Positions 1-13,629 are shown, counted from the stretch's first letter. The stretch: 64,000 nucleotides of DNA from Syngnathus acus (GCF_901709675.1 NC_051091.1:679967-743966); one strand, 5' to 3'. The notes: generated by a model not told the origin, from the letters alone. Translations and numbers: made by a program.

Positions 1-1079
1 GCTTCCTGTCAACCTGCGCTGACTCCCAATCTCTGATGGTGAAACATTACACCTCCTCAGCATAGTAGTGCCTCTTGCGGAACCACTTCCACTCGGCCCG
101 TATGATGTCTAGCTTATTTTGTGAAAAGAAAAGACCAAAAAAAGAACGCTCCTCGGCCTGCTATGTCAAGCTAAGCGGACTAACTCTCTGTTTACTTTAG
201 CACAAGCCGTGTCGCCTCAGTTCCACTCTCCGGAGAAGGCAATCTGGCAGCTGTCATCAGGCCACTCTGGGGGTTTTGGCGGAGTCGGGCCGAGCGAGCG
301 AGCGAGCGCCAATGCTAATTTGCTTTTCCATCTTGAGGCTGAGAGAAAACACTTGCTTGAGATGCAAAACAACCCAAGCCGAGCAGAGACTCGCCTGCGC
401 TGTCCCGCCGCAACTTTTGGCCTATTTGAAAGTGAGCCGTAAATAGCCCCCAGTGTTGTTGCTGCAGCTCAGGCGCACATCTCTCTCCATGGCTAAATGG
501 CTCCTTGGAGAGCAACAATCCATGTTCACGTGGCTGTGTGTTTGAAGCGGGACTTGTGACTGCCACTAATTTGCTGGCTCCTTGCCCCATTTGTACTTAT
601 ATGGCCCATGTGTGGTATTATAGAATTAGCTGCCAGTTGATTTAATAGAAAGTTTAACAAGTCACATTTATTTACTGTGCAGATGCATGAAATGTTTCCC
701 CCTGTTCTTTAGAAACATCATTGCGGATTTGCATCATTTAGAATCAATCAATATAGTTTGCTATCTCATACAGTATGGAGCTGATCTGTGTGCTGTACCG
801 GCCCTTTTCACTCATTGATTTTCATGCATAAATATAAAAGGAAAACGGATATGACGCAGACGCCAAAAAAGGGAAAAAAAACCAACTCAATTTTATTTTT
901 TTTATTTTGAAATAAAATCATCGAGATCCAAATACATTTGAAATATATGGATCTGGATTCAGATGATTTTATTTTGTGCAATCACTTGACAAAAGATGGG
1001 TAAGTTCAACACACCATTTTTCAACCTAAAGACCCGCCCGTGCACGCTAGGCCCATTGAGCACGGTGTGAGTGCAAATG

Positions 1080-1145
1080 GTTGTCCGTACGTGCCCTGCG
1101 ATTGGCTGGCATCCGATTGAAGGAAGATGATTGAATGAAAGTAAG
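1080..1145 (+). repeat. Possible remnant of a LINE/SINE 3' end
   Basis: The phrase CCCTGCGATTGGCTGGCA at about 1094-1111 is the wording found near the 3' end of common fish LINE/SINE families. The usual continuation into a GGATGG tail is degraded here. I rely on recall of the consensus, so this is a weak call. Confidence 0.35.
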
Positions 1146-3925
1146 TGGAGTGGAGGAACATATTTCAGGACCTATGAGGAGAAGAAGCCAGACTTGGATG
1201 CTTGACCTTTTGGGCGGGCGGGCGGGCGGGCGGCCGCGCGTGAATGCTGCTTTACTGCCTCACCATGACTGCATGCAGAGATGGAGGAAGGGGCAAGAGG
1301 ATTCTTCAAAAAGGGCTTTGTGTGTGTGTGTGTGTGTGTGTGTCTTGGAGGGGGGGGGGGGGGGGACAGTTGTGGGAAGGAAAAGACTCTCATTGCAAGG
1401 GATCAGCTTGTGTAAACATTCAGGTTAATGAAGCTCAGTGGGCCTAATCCTCAAGCCTCTTTCTCACTCTTCCTTCACCCCGGCCTCAAACCCTGCCGAA
1501 TCCTCAAGCGTAATCTCTTGCAGGAGTGGGCGCTGTCAATCAAAAGGACCTCAGGGAAGGACACTGCGCATGTGAGTCCACGTGCAGTTACGGTTGCGTT
1601 GCCGAGAGGCCGGCCGGCACCAACCACCAAAGTGGCCGAGCTACCTGGGCTGCTTCAAAGCAGATGAAGCTCTGGATGCAGACACGGGCTTGAGGATAAT
1701 CACCAACACATGGGAAGTGGAAAAGGGGATGAAAGTGATGGCAGTGGGGGCCCATTGTAAGCTTTGCAAACACTGACATTGGAGTGTGTTGTTATGCTCT
1801 GCAACCTCTGCAACTGCATGTACGTACGTATGCGGTACACTCACCTGACAACTGATGCCAATGATCAACGTCCATATGAATGGCCCTAGGTGAAAATCAA
1901 TCTAGTCCTGCGAAGTCTTCAACATTTGATTTGAAGCCATCAATTGCGCAGCAGCTCAGCTCATTAATAGCCAGCACGTGATGCATTCATGTCATGGCTG
2001 TAAATACAATCCTTCATTTGTTTGTTTTAAATGTGGCCTTAAACTTCCTCATTCTACCTTCTAAGTGAGAGCGCAGATATGTCCGGCTTGTCTTTGGGAG
2101 TTTTTCCGACGCTTCCAAGTGCACAGTAACCAGAGCTATGTTTTGGTTTGTCCTAAAAGCCTGCTGGTGTAGAAAAAGTTAGAAAGCAGACAGACGGGCT
2201 TTTGCTACCACAGACGTTCATTTGTCTTTGTCATATAAAGGTAGAGCTGACCAACTCGGCGCTGAAACGCAAGAGCGAGCAGGTGATGAGGTCACGATGA
2301 GGCCGTGGATCGTTTTGGCTTTTTCACATTTTTTGGAGGTCACAGTATTTACTTTTTGCAAAACCTGCAATGATAAATTCATTTCAGATTATTTTCTCCC
2401 CAAAATTAGGTGGATCAGGTTTGAAGTTTGACTTTGAGCATCGTTTCAGCTCTATTGTCCGTTTAAACTACCGACATGGGCAATTCTACATCTTTTTAGG
2501 GAGCATGTCAATTAGTTTGTATTTTTGCAATTCATGGTGACGGTGGAGTAAACCACTTTGAATTTACTTCACTTTTCTGATGACTTCAAATAGCGTGCGA
2601 CAATTTTCCCCATGTTTTGGACCACTTGACTTGGCCCAAAGATGCATAAATAGCACACGGCCACTTTGTTCTCTGGGAGTTGTTGCAAGGTGCCAGTTGA
2701 GTGACTTTCCGACTTGCGTGTGTATGGACAAACGTCAACAATAGAACGGGGGACGGAAGTCAACATGGGCACGTTTGTGCGTTGCTAAAGGGAGGAATGT
2801 TTAACAATAGCAGTGAAGAGGTCATTTTCAAAGGGCAGCCGTGGATGGCATGACTAATGGTGGCAGGATTCATTTACGCTCCATATCAGGTCTTTGCTGC
2901 CTTTCCACTTTTCTCACATGTCTCCTTTTTCCGTGCTGCTGCTTTTTAGTCTGAATGTTTGGCTCCAGTTTTATGACGCTTGAGTTGACAATGATGATTT
3001 ATGTGCTACTACGCTTTATTTCTTCTCGTAAATCAATTTGCGGCAGCCACGCCCCTCGTGACCTCAATGGCGACGCCTTAATGTCGTACAGTAGAAGTTC
3101 AGTCTACATGCGTTGAATCAAAGCGACTTGACCTGAGGGAAAGAAAAACAAATCAGTACAGGGAATTTGAGCATTGAAAATGTTCCCGAGCAAGTTATGA
3201 ATACAATGATACAATGTACAATGTTTAAATACAATATTTCTGTTTTCTTGCTTCGGGAAAAATAATCCTATGATAAAGTCAAATGATAGAGTTGACAACT
3301 TCTTTTAATCTTGCCATGATTTTGAAGTGCTGACTTAGAAGTGTTCATTCTGCTTGTGTTTGTCGTAACCTTGAGTTGGATGGTCCACCTGAGAGTGGAA
3401 AGGACGTGGTGGACATCAAAGCAACTTTCTGGAAGCAGTTTGCAGAGGCAACCCGAGCTGCAGCTTTCACAACATAAAGACACACACAGCCTCCGTAAAA
3501 TGTCTCCGGAGTGTGGTAGGCAGGGTGAGAAAAACAATCGGAATCATTGCGAGTGTGCTCGCAAAACAAACTAGGCTCAAGGCACAACAGCATGCACACC
3601 ACAGAAATCAGTCAGCACGAATATAAACATGATGCTAGCCGTCATCCCTTTCTTTATCTGATGCGTTGACATTTCTGGGATTCAAGTTAGCCCTTTGCCT
3701 GACTCCAAGTCTTTTTATTAGGAACACAGGCATATTTATGTATCGCTATCATTATTATTATTATTATTATTATTATAAAACACACATGTTTTTGTCCCCC
3801 GGCATGTCAAGCTTCAGTGCACACAGCTGTTTCTCCTCAACTCAAAACTGTGTTTTTCTTTTCTTAAGAGGTGCTTTTGCACAATGCCATTCCTCCCCAA
3901 GGACCCTTCTACAACTAACTATAGA

Positions 3926-3928
<3 letters not shown>

Positions 3929-3993
<65 letters not shown>

Positions 3994-4014
3994 GTGTGCG
4001 TGCGTGTGTGTGTG
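3929..4014. repeat. (TG)n microsatellite followed by AT-rich tract
   Basis: About 85 bases of TG dinucleotides with a few CG interruptions lead into an AT-rich alternating purine-pyrimidine tract to about 4080. Other (TG)n tracts lie at about 1319-1343, 13897-13966, 15845-15937, 16246-16293, 17390-17420 and 21668-21698. Confidence 0.95.
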
Positions 4015-4597
4015 TACATGTATATGAATATGTGTATATATATTTTTTATATTTTATATATATATATATATTCTATATATGTATGTTTTGGCAGTAAAAT
4101 TCGAATCCTCACATTAGTTTTTTTCCCAAGCAGTTTTCCATTCAATTCCCACGAGAACACAGTTTGATGACAGACTGCTAAAGTTCTAATGAATCCAGAC
4201 AAGACAGCGAATACTTAAGTGTCTTTCAACTATGCTACACAGCCATAAATTAGTGTAATCTTTCACATTTGAGCAGCCATCACTTGTAATATGTAATTAT
4301 GATTGAATATGCATGTGGAAGAGGAACTGATCGGTCACACCAATAGTGGGCTGAAGGAATTACTGGTTAGGATCAAAAACATATTTGAAATAGATACGAC
4401 TTCCTCCCGGTGCTTGAATTCTACTGGGAAGATTTACGTGCTGTATTTTGGTCGATCATTCATCACACGCGCGCACGCACACACACGCACACACAACCCC
4501 CCCACGCAAGAAGAATGTGGAGGGGTTGCTAATAACCTGCTAGTGGAAGCCTGATCAATAGTACGACTCAAGTTTCTCGGCTACATAAGAGAAAGTG

Positions 4598-4641
4598 CAG
4601 CAACAGCAGCGGCAGCGGCAGCAGCAGCAGCAGCAACAGCA
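4598..4641 (+). repeat. (CAG)n-rich trinucleotide repeat
   Basis: Imperfect CAG repeat with CGG-containing and CAA interruptions. It lies in noncoding DNA. A CTG-type repeat on the other strand sits at about 6987-7041. Confidence 0.9.
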
Positions 4642-6639
4642 GCTGTTTGGAAGTAAAAAAATAGTTGCATTGTGAGATTTCACACATGGGTTACAAAGTC
4701 TTTTTTCTCGCATTCCTTTTGATAATTTCTTTGGAGAGACCGTTTGATAATCTTGGCAATGAATGAGCGTGACAGAGAAAAACTTGTTTCTGTGCATGAT
4801 TTTGAGATAAAGCCATGAGGTTGAAATCAAGCCAAAATGTTGATTTGGCCAATCTTCGAAATATCAATAATTAGACAGTCAACATGAACCTTGAATCATT
4901 TTTAGGTCAAGTTTTACGTCACATTCAACTTCTATGGAAAATAGCTTTTGAAATGGCTTGTACAAGGTTTGTCAGAAAAGCTCGGAGACCGCTGTCACAA
5001 AATATCATTTTTAGAACCCGCACTGCAAATCGTAAACAGCATTTTCCGTTTTCTCCAGAATTCATAACATTCGTCCAAAACGTCCGCCGGTTTCGAGTTA
5101 TCTTCTTGCCCGTAAACGATTCCAGCCACACCGGCGCACGATGTGGCGTCTCGTCTCCCACATCAAGACGGAGACTAGCGAAAACATTTTCTCCCAAATT
5201 CAAACCATACACCTCAAGCTGCGTTCAGAAGCAGAAAACATGATTCACACACTAAGACACGCAGCCGTCTGCGTTTGCCGATCCCTCAAGGCCCATTACG
5301 GTCAACCCCCGAGCCCAAAAGAGCCGCACATTCTCCGCAGCCTTCTCCGAGCGTCATTGGGAAAACTGCTCCTATTTGTCCAAATCACAGTGCGGCTCAG
5401 CACGGGCTACGCTGGAAGGAGTGGATGGATGGTGGTGTTCAGCCAGATCGCAATCGGGCCAACTTGACAGCACGTGCAAAGCAGATGGATGCATTTGGTT
5501 GCCACTTGTTAAAAACACTCAGCGGCCTCCATCGGCCGCTCGCTCGTCTTTCGTCGATACGGCTAATTGAAAGAACAGCGTCTCTTAAAAGCTTCTTTAC
5601 TTGTCAGATAATGAAGTAGGGAATGTGTTTCCCCATCACACCTATGAATTATTGATAAGGATTGGGAGTTCCTTCATAATCCATACATCTCCCATCTGGA
5701 CAAAACTCCATTTTTGTCAAGACCCCTGAGTCAGTGTCATAAATAGTAGGCTGCACAAAAATAAATCTCAGAGCAATGCCCAAAAGTTGCATTTTGGCCT
5801 CGTTACGGGGCTTTTTTGCGGATTCGATGACAGTACTCAGTGGCAAAGCCTTCGGTGTCTATTTGTTTGGGATGACAAAGCCTCAAGGAGCCGTGCAATT
5901 TGTCAATGTTGATTTGAAGCAGGCGTTTGGAGTCAATTCCAGGAATTTGGATCAAATCAGCCCCATTTTGAAGCATGTGTACAAGATGCCACCAAATTGC
6001 TTTTCTATTTTGCCAATGCATCGAATGTAGGCAAAGCATTGCGTCAGTGGCTGTGAGCAAAAGTTCATGGATTTATGTTTTGCTATTTTTCCCACTTGTG
6101 TTTATTGTCCTTTGTCTGTGCAAAAACAAGGTCTTGTTCCAGTTAGATGCGGTTGTGCGTCTGTGTTGTTCCAGCACTGGTCTATCCACCGTTGGTGTTT
6201 TTTTCCCGCCCCCCCGCATTTCCCTCTCTCAGAAACAAAGAGAAAAGAGAGAACAAATGTGCACGAGGAGCTCAGTAAGTTGATTCAACGTAGAGCAAAG
6301 TATTTGGTGAGTTTTGAACAACTCAGCCCAGATGATGATGATGCATGTTGATGTGCTCTGGCCATTGCTTGAAAGTGTCTCTCAAGCTTTAGCCATCTTA
6401 GCATGGGATCAAACTCTAGCTGGGGGCTGGCAATGGAGATTAGAAAGTGCTGTGTGCCAGGCTCACTCACACACATTTTCAGCTTGTTTCATTTCACACT
6501 CAACTACTTGTCATTGGAAAGTACATTTTCCAAAATATGCCCGAGACAATCTGGCCCTAGTGTGTTATGGTCGCTGAGTATTATATGATCCAAGGTTAAC
6601 ACAAAGTGGTGTTATGGTGACATTAGTTCTCAAGCCAGT

Positions 6640-6812
<173 letters not shown>

Positions 6813-7002
6813 GAGCAGTATTGTGTTGTTGTGTCTCTTTGCTCCCTTGGACAAGTTCTCTTTTGGCGCAGGGTGGGAGGAGTTTTCACACACTTTTCGA
6901 CGACAAGACAATATGCAACAAGGTGAGGCCACCGTGAAAATCCAACGCCTGGAGCCACGAAGCAAAGCCAGAGAGGAAATGAACACGCTGCTGCTGCTGC
7001 TT

Positions 7003-7034
<32 letters not shown>

Positions 7035-7875
7035 TTTGCTGTCCCCCCCCCCCCGCCTTCACCTGTAGCACACTTCCACGCCTGCACCCCCACCCCCTCT
7101 CTTTTCTCACTCATTTACTCGCTCACTCAGCCACCCCAGGCATCAGGTGGATAATCCCAAAAGGTCACCGATGGTCTCCCTTCTCTCACCCCTCCCTTCT
7201 ATTTTTTTGTTGAGGAAAAAAAGGCAAGAAAATGAGAAGCAAAGCCCCGGGGAAGTTTCACTCATGTACGCACAGGCTAATAAAGTGTGGGAGGTAAACA
7301 GGGACTTTCCTTTCTTCATTCACCTGATTTTTGCTAGCAATATTATTATTATTATATATTTATATATATGTATATTTTTTTAAATTGTCTGGATTGTTAT
7401 TTTTTTTCAACATACTTTCTAGTAAGTGAATCAATCCCTCACTGTTTGAGACCCCTAAAATTGTTTGCACCAAAATTCACGATGCTTGCAAAACTTGGTG
7501 AGGTTTCGGCGTGTCCCCCAAAGGCGATTCGTTCATGTGAACATTGAATATAATTGCTGTCTGAGAAATTTCCCAGAACACACTGTGCTGGGACATCATG
7601 TGAGCAAATAAAAATGTCTTCACAAGTGGTGAAGCGGCATCGACTGCAGAGCAGGGTACACAAATCCATAAGCCCGTGTTCTGGTGAAGGACAAACATAT
7701 TGGTGTGTTTGCCAAGGTAATGAATGTTGATTTCTCTTCAGGGTTCGTTGAGGCTTGCAAATGTTGGACAAGTTTGAAGTGTCTTGGTTCTTAAACGAGT
7801 TTTCTTTTCTGATTTCCGCCCTCTGGGATGAATTCTCCAGCGGTGCCGTCTCATTCGACGCTGGGCGCACAATGA

Positions 7876-8016
7876 ATCCATCCATCCATCCATCCATCCA
7901 TCCATCCATCCATCCATCCATCCATCCATCCATCCATCCATCCATCCATCCATCCATCCATCCATCCATCCATCCATCCATCCATCCATCCATCCATCCA
8001 TCCATCCATCCATCCA
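7876..8016 (+). repeat. (ATCC)n / (GGAT)n microsatellite, about 35 units
   Basis: Uninterrupted ATCC tetranucleotides over about 141 bases. On the minus strand it reads GGAT, the tail motif of several fish LINE/SINE families, so it may have been seeded by such an insertion. No clear element body remains beside it. Confidence 0.97.
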
Positions 8017-8234
8017 GTGGGTTGTTTGATTTGTGTTCTTTAGACAAATGAGACAAATGAAGACGAGTAGCGGTTCTCTTTTGAAACCAAATCTGTGATT
8101 TGTCTCCAGCCGCTAAACTGATCTGGACAAGTTGACCTCTAAAAGCAGCTTTTAACTCAGCAGCCAAGTCATCCATTTGCCGTCCTCTCTGGCTATCGGC
8201 TTACGCCCTTTCCATTGAAATAATTGATTTCCAC

Positions 8235-8293
8235 AGGTCACCGCTCCAGTTTTGTGTGGGAGGCCTGGGAGTTCAAAGGTCAAGGGCAGGTCG
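8235..8293 (+). promoter_or_regulatory. Cluster of nuclear-receptor half-sites (DR1 and DR5 spacing)
   Basis: AGGTCA lies at 8235-8240. At 8270-8275 is AGTTCA, then one base, then AGGTCA at 8277-8282 (a DR1 arrangement). Five bases later comes AGGTCG at 8288-8293, a DR5 arrangement with one mismatch in its last base. DR5 is the classical retinoic-acid-receptor spacing, and DR1 is used by RXR, PPAR and HNF4. The motifs and spacing are visible in the sequence; any enhancer role for eya2 is inference. Confidence 0.35.
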
Positions 8294-9422
8294 CCCTCCC
8301 CCCGCCTATTTCATTGCGGGCTCGATCGATATGCGCCGCCGAGCAGATGGGTAAACCGGCCGAGGCAATTCATCGTATTGGCGCTTACTAATGACAATTA
8401 AGACATCCTTATGTACATTTGTTTCCTTTGCATACATAATACTTTATACGGTACATTTTTCTTAAATGTATGTTTCTAATACGTATGGCGTGTCTGTCTT
8501 CATATACTTGTGCAACTCATATTCCCCAAATACACCCACTCGTATAGCTATGTGCAGGTACGTATATGTATGTCTATACATTGGAATTTATTGTTCAGTG
8601 AGGCACCTGTTGCCTTCTCCTTGAAAACAATAACCCAAAAGACGAAAAGGCACCAAGTTGGATTTAGAAGCCACACAGTGAACTTTTGAAGCCTCTCTCT
8701 CTCGGTCATGGGAGCGCAGCTCGGCATTATGCAGCAATGACCTCATATGCTCTGAAGCTGACAAAACAGGCTTGAACAGACTTTAATGACGCACAAGTGT
8801 AACGTCACATGTGTATCTTTACGGTGAAAGTGCAGCAGCATAGTATGTGCTCATGAGATGTTTGTCATTAAACGTCGGTCGCTGGCGGGCGGGCGGGCGC
8901 TTAAGAAAAGCGGGAATCCCCCTCGTCTGATTGCTTTGCTCGCTTGCGTTAGCGCCAGCCACAACAGCGGCTTGCAGTGTCTCCTTTCACCGCTACACTG
9001 GTGTGATTGCGTTTGACAATACTTTGGATTTCAAATCACGTCACCGCAAAGATGATGGAAATTAAAGGGGAAAAAAGATGCAGAACAAAATTTGGGGGAG
9101 ATGCCATGATGAGATGCATGCAGGCACTTACTTTGGGGTTTTTTCCCCCCACATATCATCAACAGCACTTTGGATGTCCAGGCAAAATGGGGTGATGATG
9201 AAGATGAACACGTAAAAGGGGAAGGGAGCTGCCTCACATTTACTTTTATTTTGAAACTGACCAAAATATAGGGAGTGTGATTGGGTGCCCAACATGAGGG
9301 AGGGAGAAAAAAAATGCTTTAGAAAAGGATTTCATGAAGTACGCAGGAAACATTTACTTTCATTTTTCCAAACATTGCAAAGCATCAATCAGCAGCATGA
9401 TCTGACATCCAAGCAAAAGCTT

Positions 9423-9580
<158 letters not shown>

Positions 9581-10096
9581 TGGTCATGGGAACAACACAC
9601 TGCACGAAATGGATTCAAATCTTTTGATGCCCGCAAGCTTTCCCTGCTCAAGAAGGCACATGTCCGCCCGCGCCTGCCCTTAAGGGACTCCAAATGACTC
9701 AGACATGAAACCAAGTTGAACTTTGAAAATGGCTTTTCCTGAGAGGGCAAACAAGATGTGTTTATACGACGCCATGTTAAACATCACGCAGGAAGAACTT
9801 GAATACTTTCTTTTTTTTGGTTTTCAATAAGTCACAAAGGTCAACAGGGTGAATGAACTTTTGTCATTCATCAAGCTGCTTCCTGTTCCACACCTCACAA
9901 ATGAATCATCTTTCAATTTTGCACGCCGCTCGCACTCATTTGACACTTTCCAGCAGACGTTCAGCAGTAAATGAGCCACACAATCTGCACATTAGAAAGT
10001 AAAAGATGGAGAGAAAACACATTTTACAACTATTAGCGTAATTGCCGGCCTATTTTTAAAGCCTGACAGCCGTCATTTGGACTCACGCTCTACCCT

Positions 10097-10124
10097 GTCT
10101 GTCTGTCTGTCTGTCTGTCTGTCT
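10097..10124 (+). repeat. (CTGT)n short microsatellite
   Basis: About seven CTGT units in noncoding DNA. A (GAT)n tract of about nine units lies at 10505-10532, and a (GTGAG)n pentanucleotide tract of about five units at 11751-11775. Confidence 0.9.
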
Positions 10125-11950
10125 TAGCAATGGGAAAAAAGCGCGAGCCGAGTTGACTGAAAGGTCAACGTGTGAAAATATAATTAGGGGTAATTAATTC
10201 TTCTCACAGGGGAAGTCCTCAGCGTTCTTGTTTGTCAGTCGACAGGCGATGATTGATGTGCGGCTAAATCGTTTTGCGCTGACTGACACACTAATCCCTC
10301 AATTTGAATCTTAACTTGAATCAGCGACTGCATCTTAGATAACTCAGTTGCGATTTCAATTTGGATTTTGGGGGATTTGAAAGTATTTTCCCTGCAGGAA
10401 ATAACAAACTAACTAACTATACATCTTTTTCAACTTTGTGTGGGAAATAGTAGATGTACGTTGTAGAAAACAACCTACCCACGGCGAGTGGCATCAGCCA
10501 CCACTGATGATGATGATGATGATGATGATGATGGGCCCCCACCGAGAAAACACGCCTCATTGTGAACAATACAATAGCGCTTGTTGTTGTGAAGCTATTT
10601 CACCCCTGCCCATGAGTCAGAGCAACCCAATACTCTCGACACACCTCGTCTTTGTCAGCGGCAGAGAACGTGCCCGTGTTGTACGTCCCCTCGTATTCCA
10701 GCCTGCCGTGGGAACGCGCTAAAAAGCCCACAAGTGAACTTATCTCTCACCTCGGGGAGCCAAAGGGCCGCCGAGTGTGTTTTGGCGTGTCGGTTTTGGA
10801 GCGCCGCCCCGGTTTCAAAAGGCCGAAAGAAATTCTCCCAGGAGCTCATCCATCATACAAGCGAGGCAGCCTGGCTGAGTTTTTTTTTTTGCATTCAAAA
10901 GAGGGATGATCAATCACAGGGCCAAAGCTCTAATCTTCAACCGGAAGAATCTTCACAGCGCATGACCAAACAAAAAGTATCCCTAGATTACACACTACTG
11001 TCACAAACGTACTTATTCAGTCAGCCACCTCTGGCAATTCACCCCGCTTGCAGAATGCACAGCATCAACTGCACAGCACCATCTCCAGGCCGAGGAGCAT
11101 CTTCAGTGTCACATCCAACATTTGACTTCCGTTCTGTCCTTTCAACATGCAGGCTAGTCGCTAACCTGTGCTTTACACAATCAGGATTTTCAAAAAAGAA
11201 AAATACGGGGAGGAAGAAACATCTTCCAGTCCGATCCAGTCGATCAGATCTGGGTCAAGTCATTTTTCTCTGTAAAGGCAGCTTCATTGGAATCCGCAGC
11301 AGGTTTTTTGCTCTTTAGTCCCTTCCCAACTGCAAAGTGAGTTACACACGAAGCAGGAATGCTTGCCGAGGTTCACGCAGCCACTGCGCGCACTGGCAGA
11401 CGACATGAGAAAAGGCACAGAGAAACGTTAATACCTGCCCCGAGGATGTTCAATTGGATATTTCCGCGCCCGCCAAACATTCCTTGAAATGTTTATTGCC
11501 CCCGGATTACACTTCCTGCATCGGCTGAGAAAGGTGTCAAGCGGGCCGTCCAAAGACTTTCTCACGCTTCACACTTGCTTTACTACGGATGTCAAAACTC
11601 ACTTTTCTGCTCATTTCGCAGCCGTTCCGATCGCTGATAATAACTTGATCTGGGACAGTATTGGAAACAAATATTGCCCAAGCGCTGTCAGACAGGTACT
11701 AACTCAACTTTTGAGCTTGTATTCTGCAAGAATAAGAAGTTGATGGGAAGGTGAGGTGAGGTGAGGTGAGGTGAGGTTGAGCGACAAATCGCACAAACAA
11801 GTGAGATGAGAGAAATGTTTTCTGCTGTGTGTTTTCCAGTCTCATATTTAACAGCCGTGGTTGGGATGCACCGTGTCGCGTCGCGTCCCTTTAATATCGC
11901 GTAAAATGGAGAAACATTCGTAATATTAGGCCGTATATCAAAGCGACCGA

Positions 11951-12102
11951 CCGGGCAGCGGCCGGGCAGCGGCCGGGCAGCGGCCGGGCAGCGGCCGGGC
12001 AGCGGCCGGGCAGCGGCCGGGCAGCGGCCGGGCAGCGGCCGGGCAGCGGCCGGGCAGCGGCCGGGCAGCGGCCGGGCAGCGGCCGGGCAGCGGCCGGGCA
12101 GC
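11951..12102 (+). repeat. GC-rich 11-bp minisatellite, about 13.8 copies
   Basis: The unit GGGCAGCGGCC is repeated almost perfectly over about 152 bases. It is nearly all G+C, and neighbouring units create the palindromic core GGCCGG. Because the period is 11, each strand has open frames rich in Pro, Gly, Arg and Ala. No start-codon context or splice-site evidence supports coding. Confidence 0.97.
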
Positions 12103-13457
12103 TCCCGCACCGCGAGCTGCTGAGCTTTCACCCGCCCTGAACATCTGTTGTAATTTCTCTCAAATTGAACTTTTATTAGCTGGTCATTAAAGCTGCTGCG
12201 GTGGCGGCGATGGCGAAACCAGATGGCTTCTTGCTGACCTTACAACTACTTCTTTTTTTTTTACGGCTCGGGTGAAAATTGAAGCAAAGGAAGCCGTGCG
12301 CTTTATAAAATGAAGGCAATCATTTCCACATTCCAGAGACACGCTGGGCACAGAGTGTAATGCAGAGTAGGGTCTGGTCTGCAACTCAACCTTACTGATC
12401 TATTTATGTTCCATAACCAATATGCATGTCATATAGATTTCTTTCTTTTGCTCCTATTTGGACTGGAGACTTGCACAAGCGATACCATGACCCAAAATGA
12501 CTGACTTCCTTGTTACTGACTTTGGAAATCCTTTATTTGTCTCGTGGCATCTAACTTCCCCTCGCGTTTGTTTCTATGCTCTGGCCCTCCCTTTGCCAAG
12601 TGAGCGCTGCCGTGTCACTCGGCCTCGTAACAATTAGGTGAGCTCAGCGCAACATGCTTGGCTTTAAACTTGTGGCATCTTAACACACAATAAATGTAAA
12701 GAGAGTGTGTGCGTGCGTGTGTGTGTTTGGAAAGGAAAATGGAGTTGACACGTGGTGTGTCAGCCCAAGTGGCTGCCAGCTGCCCGGATGATGGACAGAT
12801 GGCCGATGGGAGGAAGAGCGAGACAATAGCGGCTTTTATTTCTCCTGCGCACATTCCACCGTGGGCCTGCGCGCTCTGCACCGACTGCCTCGGTGTCTGG
12901 GTCGCGGTACTTCCCCCGGTTTGGCGTCATTTTGTGCACGACTTCTGGAAAACATGTCGTGTGCAAGTCAAGAGATTTCCGCTTGAGCATCTCTTCAAAG
13001 GTGCTATTGTGAGGGCCATGGCATGTTTCCAATCATATTTTCAAGTGACCTTTTGAGTGTCAATGTCCCATCTCCGTTGTGCCTTTCTTCACTTAGTGGA
13101 GGGCCAAACTAGGACTGAACAATCAATCAAATTCAAATGGATGTCACAATGAATGCAATTCTCAAAACCCAAATGCTTGCCATTCATCTGTCAGTATTGT
13201 CCGATTTGTACTTTGCCATCATCTATATTTGATTTGATTTCATCATTATATTTTATTTGCTGAATATTTGTGTCTATCTTTTCTCATTGGCAGCTGCTAC
13301 AACTACAGATGAAGGAAAAGCATGAAAAATCACCAACTCAAATGTTAAGCCAAAGTGCCAATTGCTAATTTGTGCTGACTCTTACTAAAAGACAAGGATG
13401 ATATTTCACAAGCATTTCCTTACCACTCATTTGCTCCCCTTTCCTCTTTATTTTCAG

Positions 13458-13554
13458 CCGAATGCGATATCCCGCCGAAGATGTGCCGCAGCGTGGACCC
13501 CCCCGCCCGGGTGCAGGGATGTTAGCCATCCTGTTGTCCCTCTTCTGCTTCCTG
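13458..13554 (+). other. Orphan exon-like segment of unknown gene
   Basis: A pyrimidine-rich tract ending in TTTTCAG precedes 13458, and a consensus donor GTGAGT follows 13554. The 97-base segment is open in two frames. One frame ends Gly-Met-Leu-Ala-Ile-Leu-Leu-Ser-Leu-Phe-Cys-Phe-Leu before the donor, which looks like a signal peptide or membrane segment. No matching exon was found upstream or downstream, and I do not recognise the product. It could be a 5' noncoding exon of eya2, an exon of an unrecognised gene, a decayed gene, or chance. Its G+C content is higher than its surroundings. Confidence 0.3.
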
Positions 13555-13629
13555 GTGAGTGCTAGCAGGTCCAACACACTGGTGCTCATGTTACACAAAA
13601 TGGCACATCCACGCTACTGGACAAACAAG

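Noticed and set aside
4884-5243. A 119-codon frame on the plus strand with a 95-codon frame opposite it
   Set aside because: Neither product resembles a family I know, there are no splice or promoter signals, and opposite-strand open frames in moderately GC-rich DNA are expected by chance.
7439-8176. A 245-codon minus-strand frame rich in Trp-Met-Asp-Gly
   Set aside because: Its core is a translation of the GGAT microsatellite, and the rest is unremarkable.
10734-11318. A 194-codon plus-strand frame
   Set aside because: It begins at a GTG, runs through a homopolymer T tract, has no recognised domain and shows no conserved-looking segment.
11688-12131. Proline/arginine-rich frame through the 11-bp minisatellite
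   Set aside because: The repeat explains the composition, and there is no start context or flanking coding sequence.
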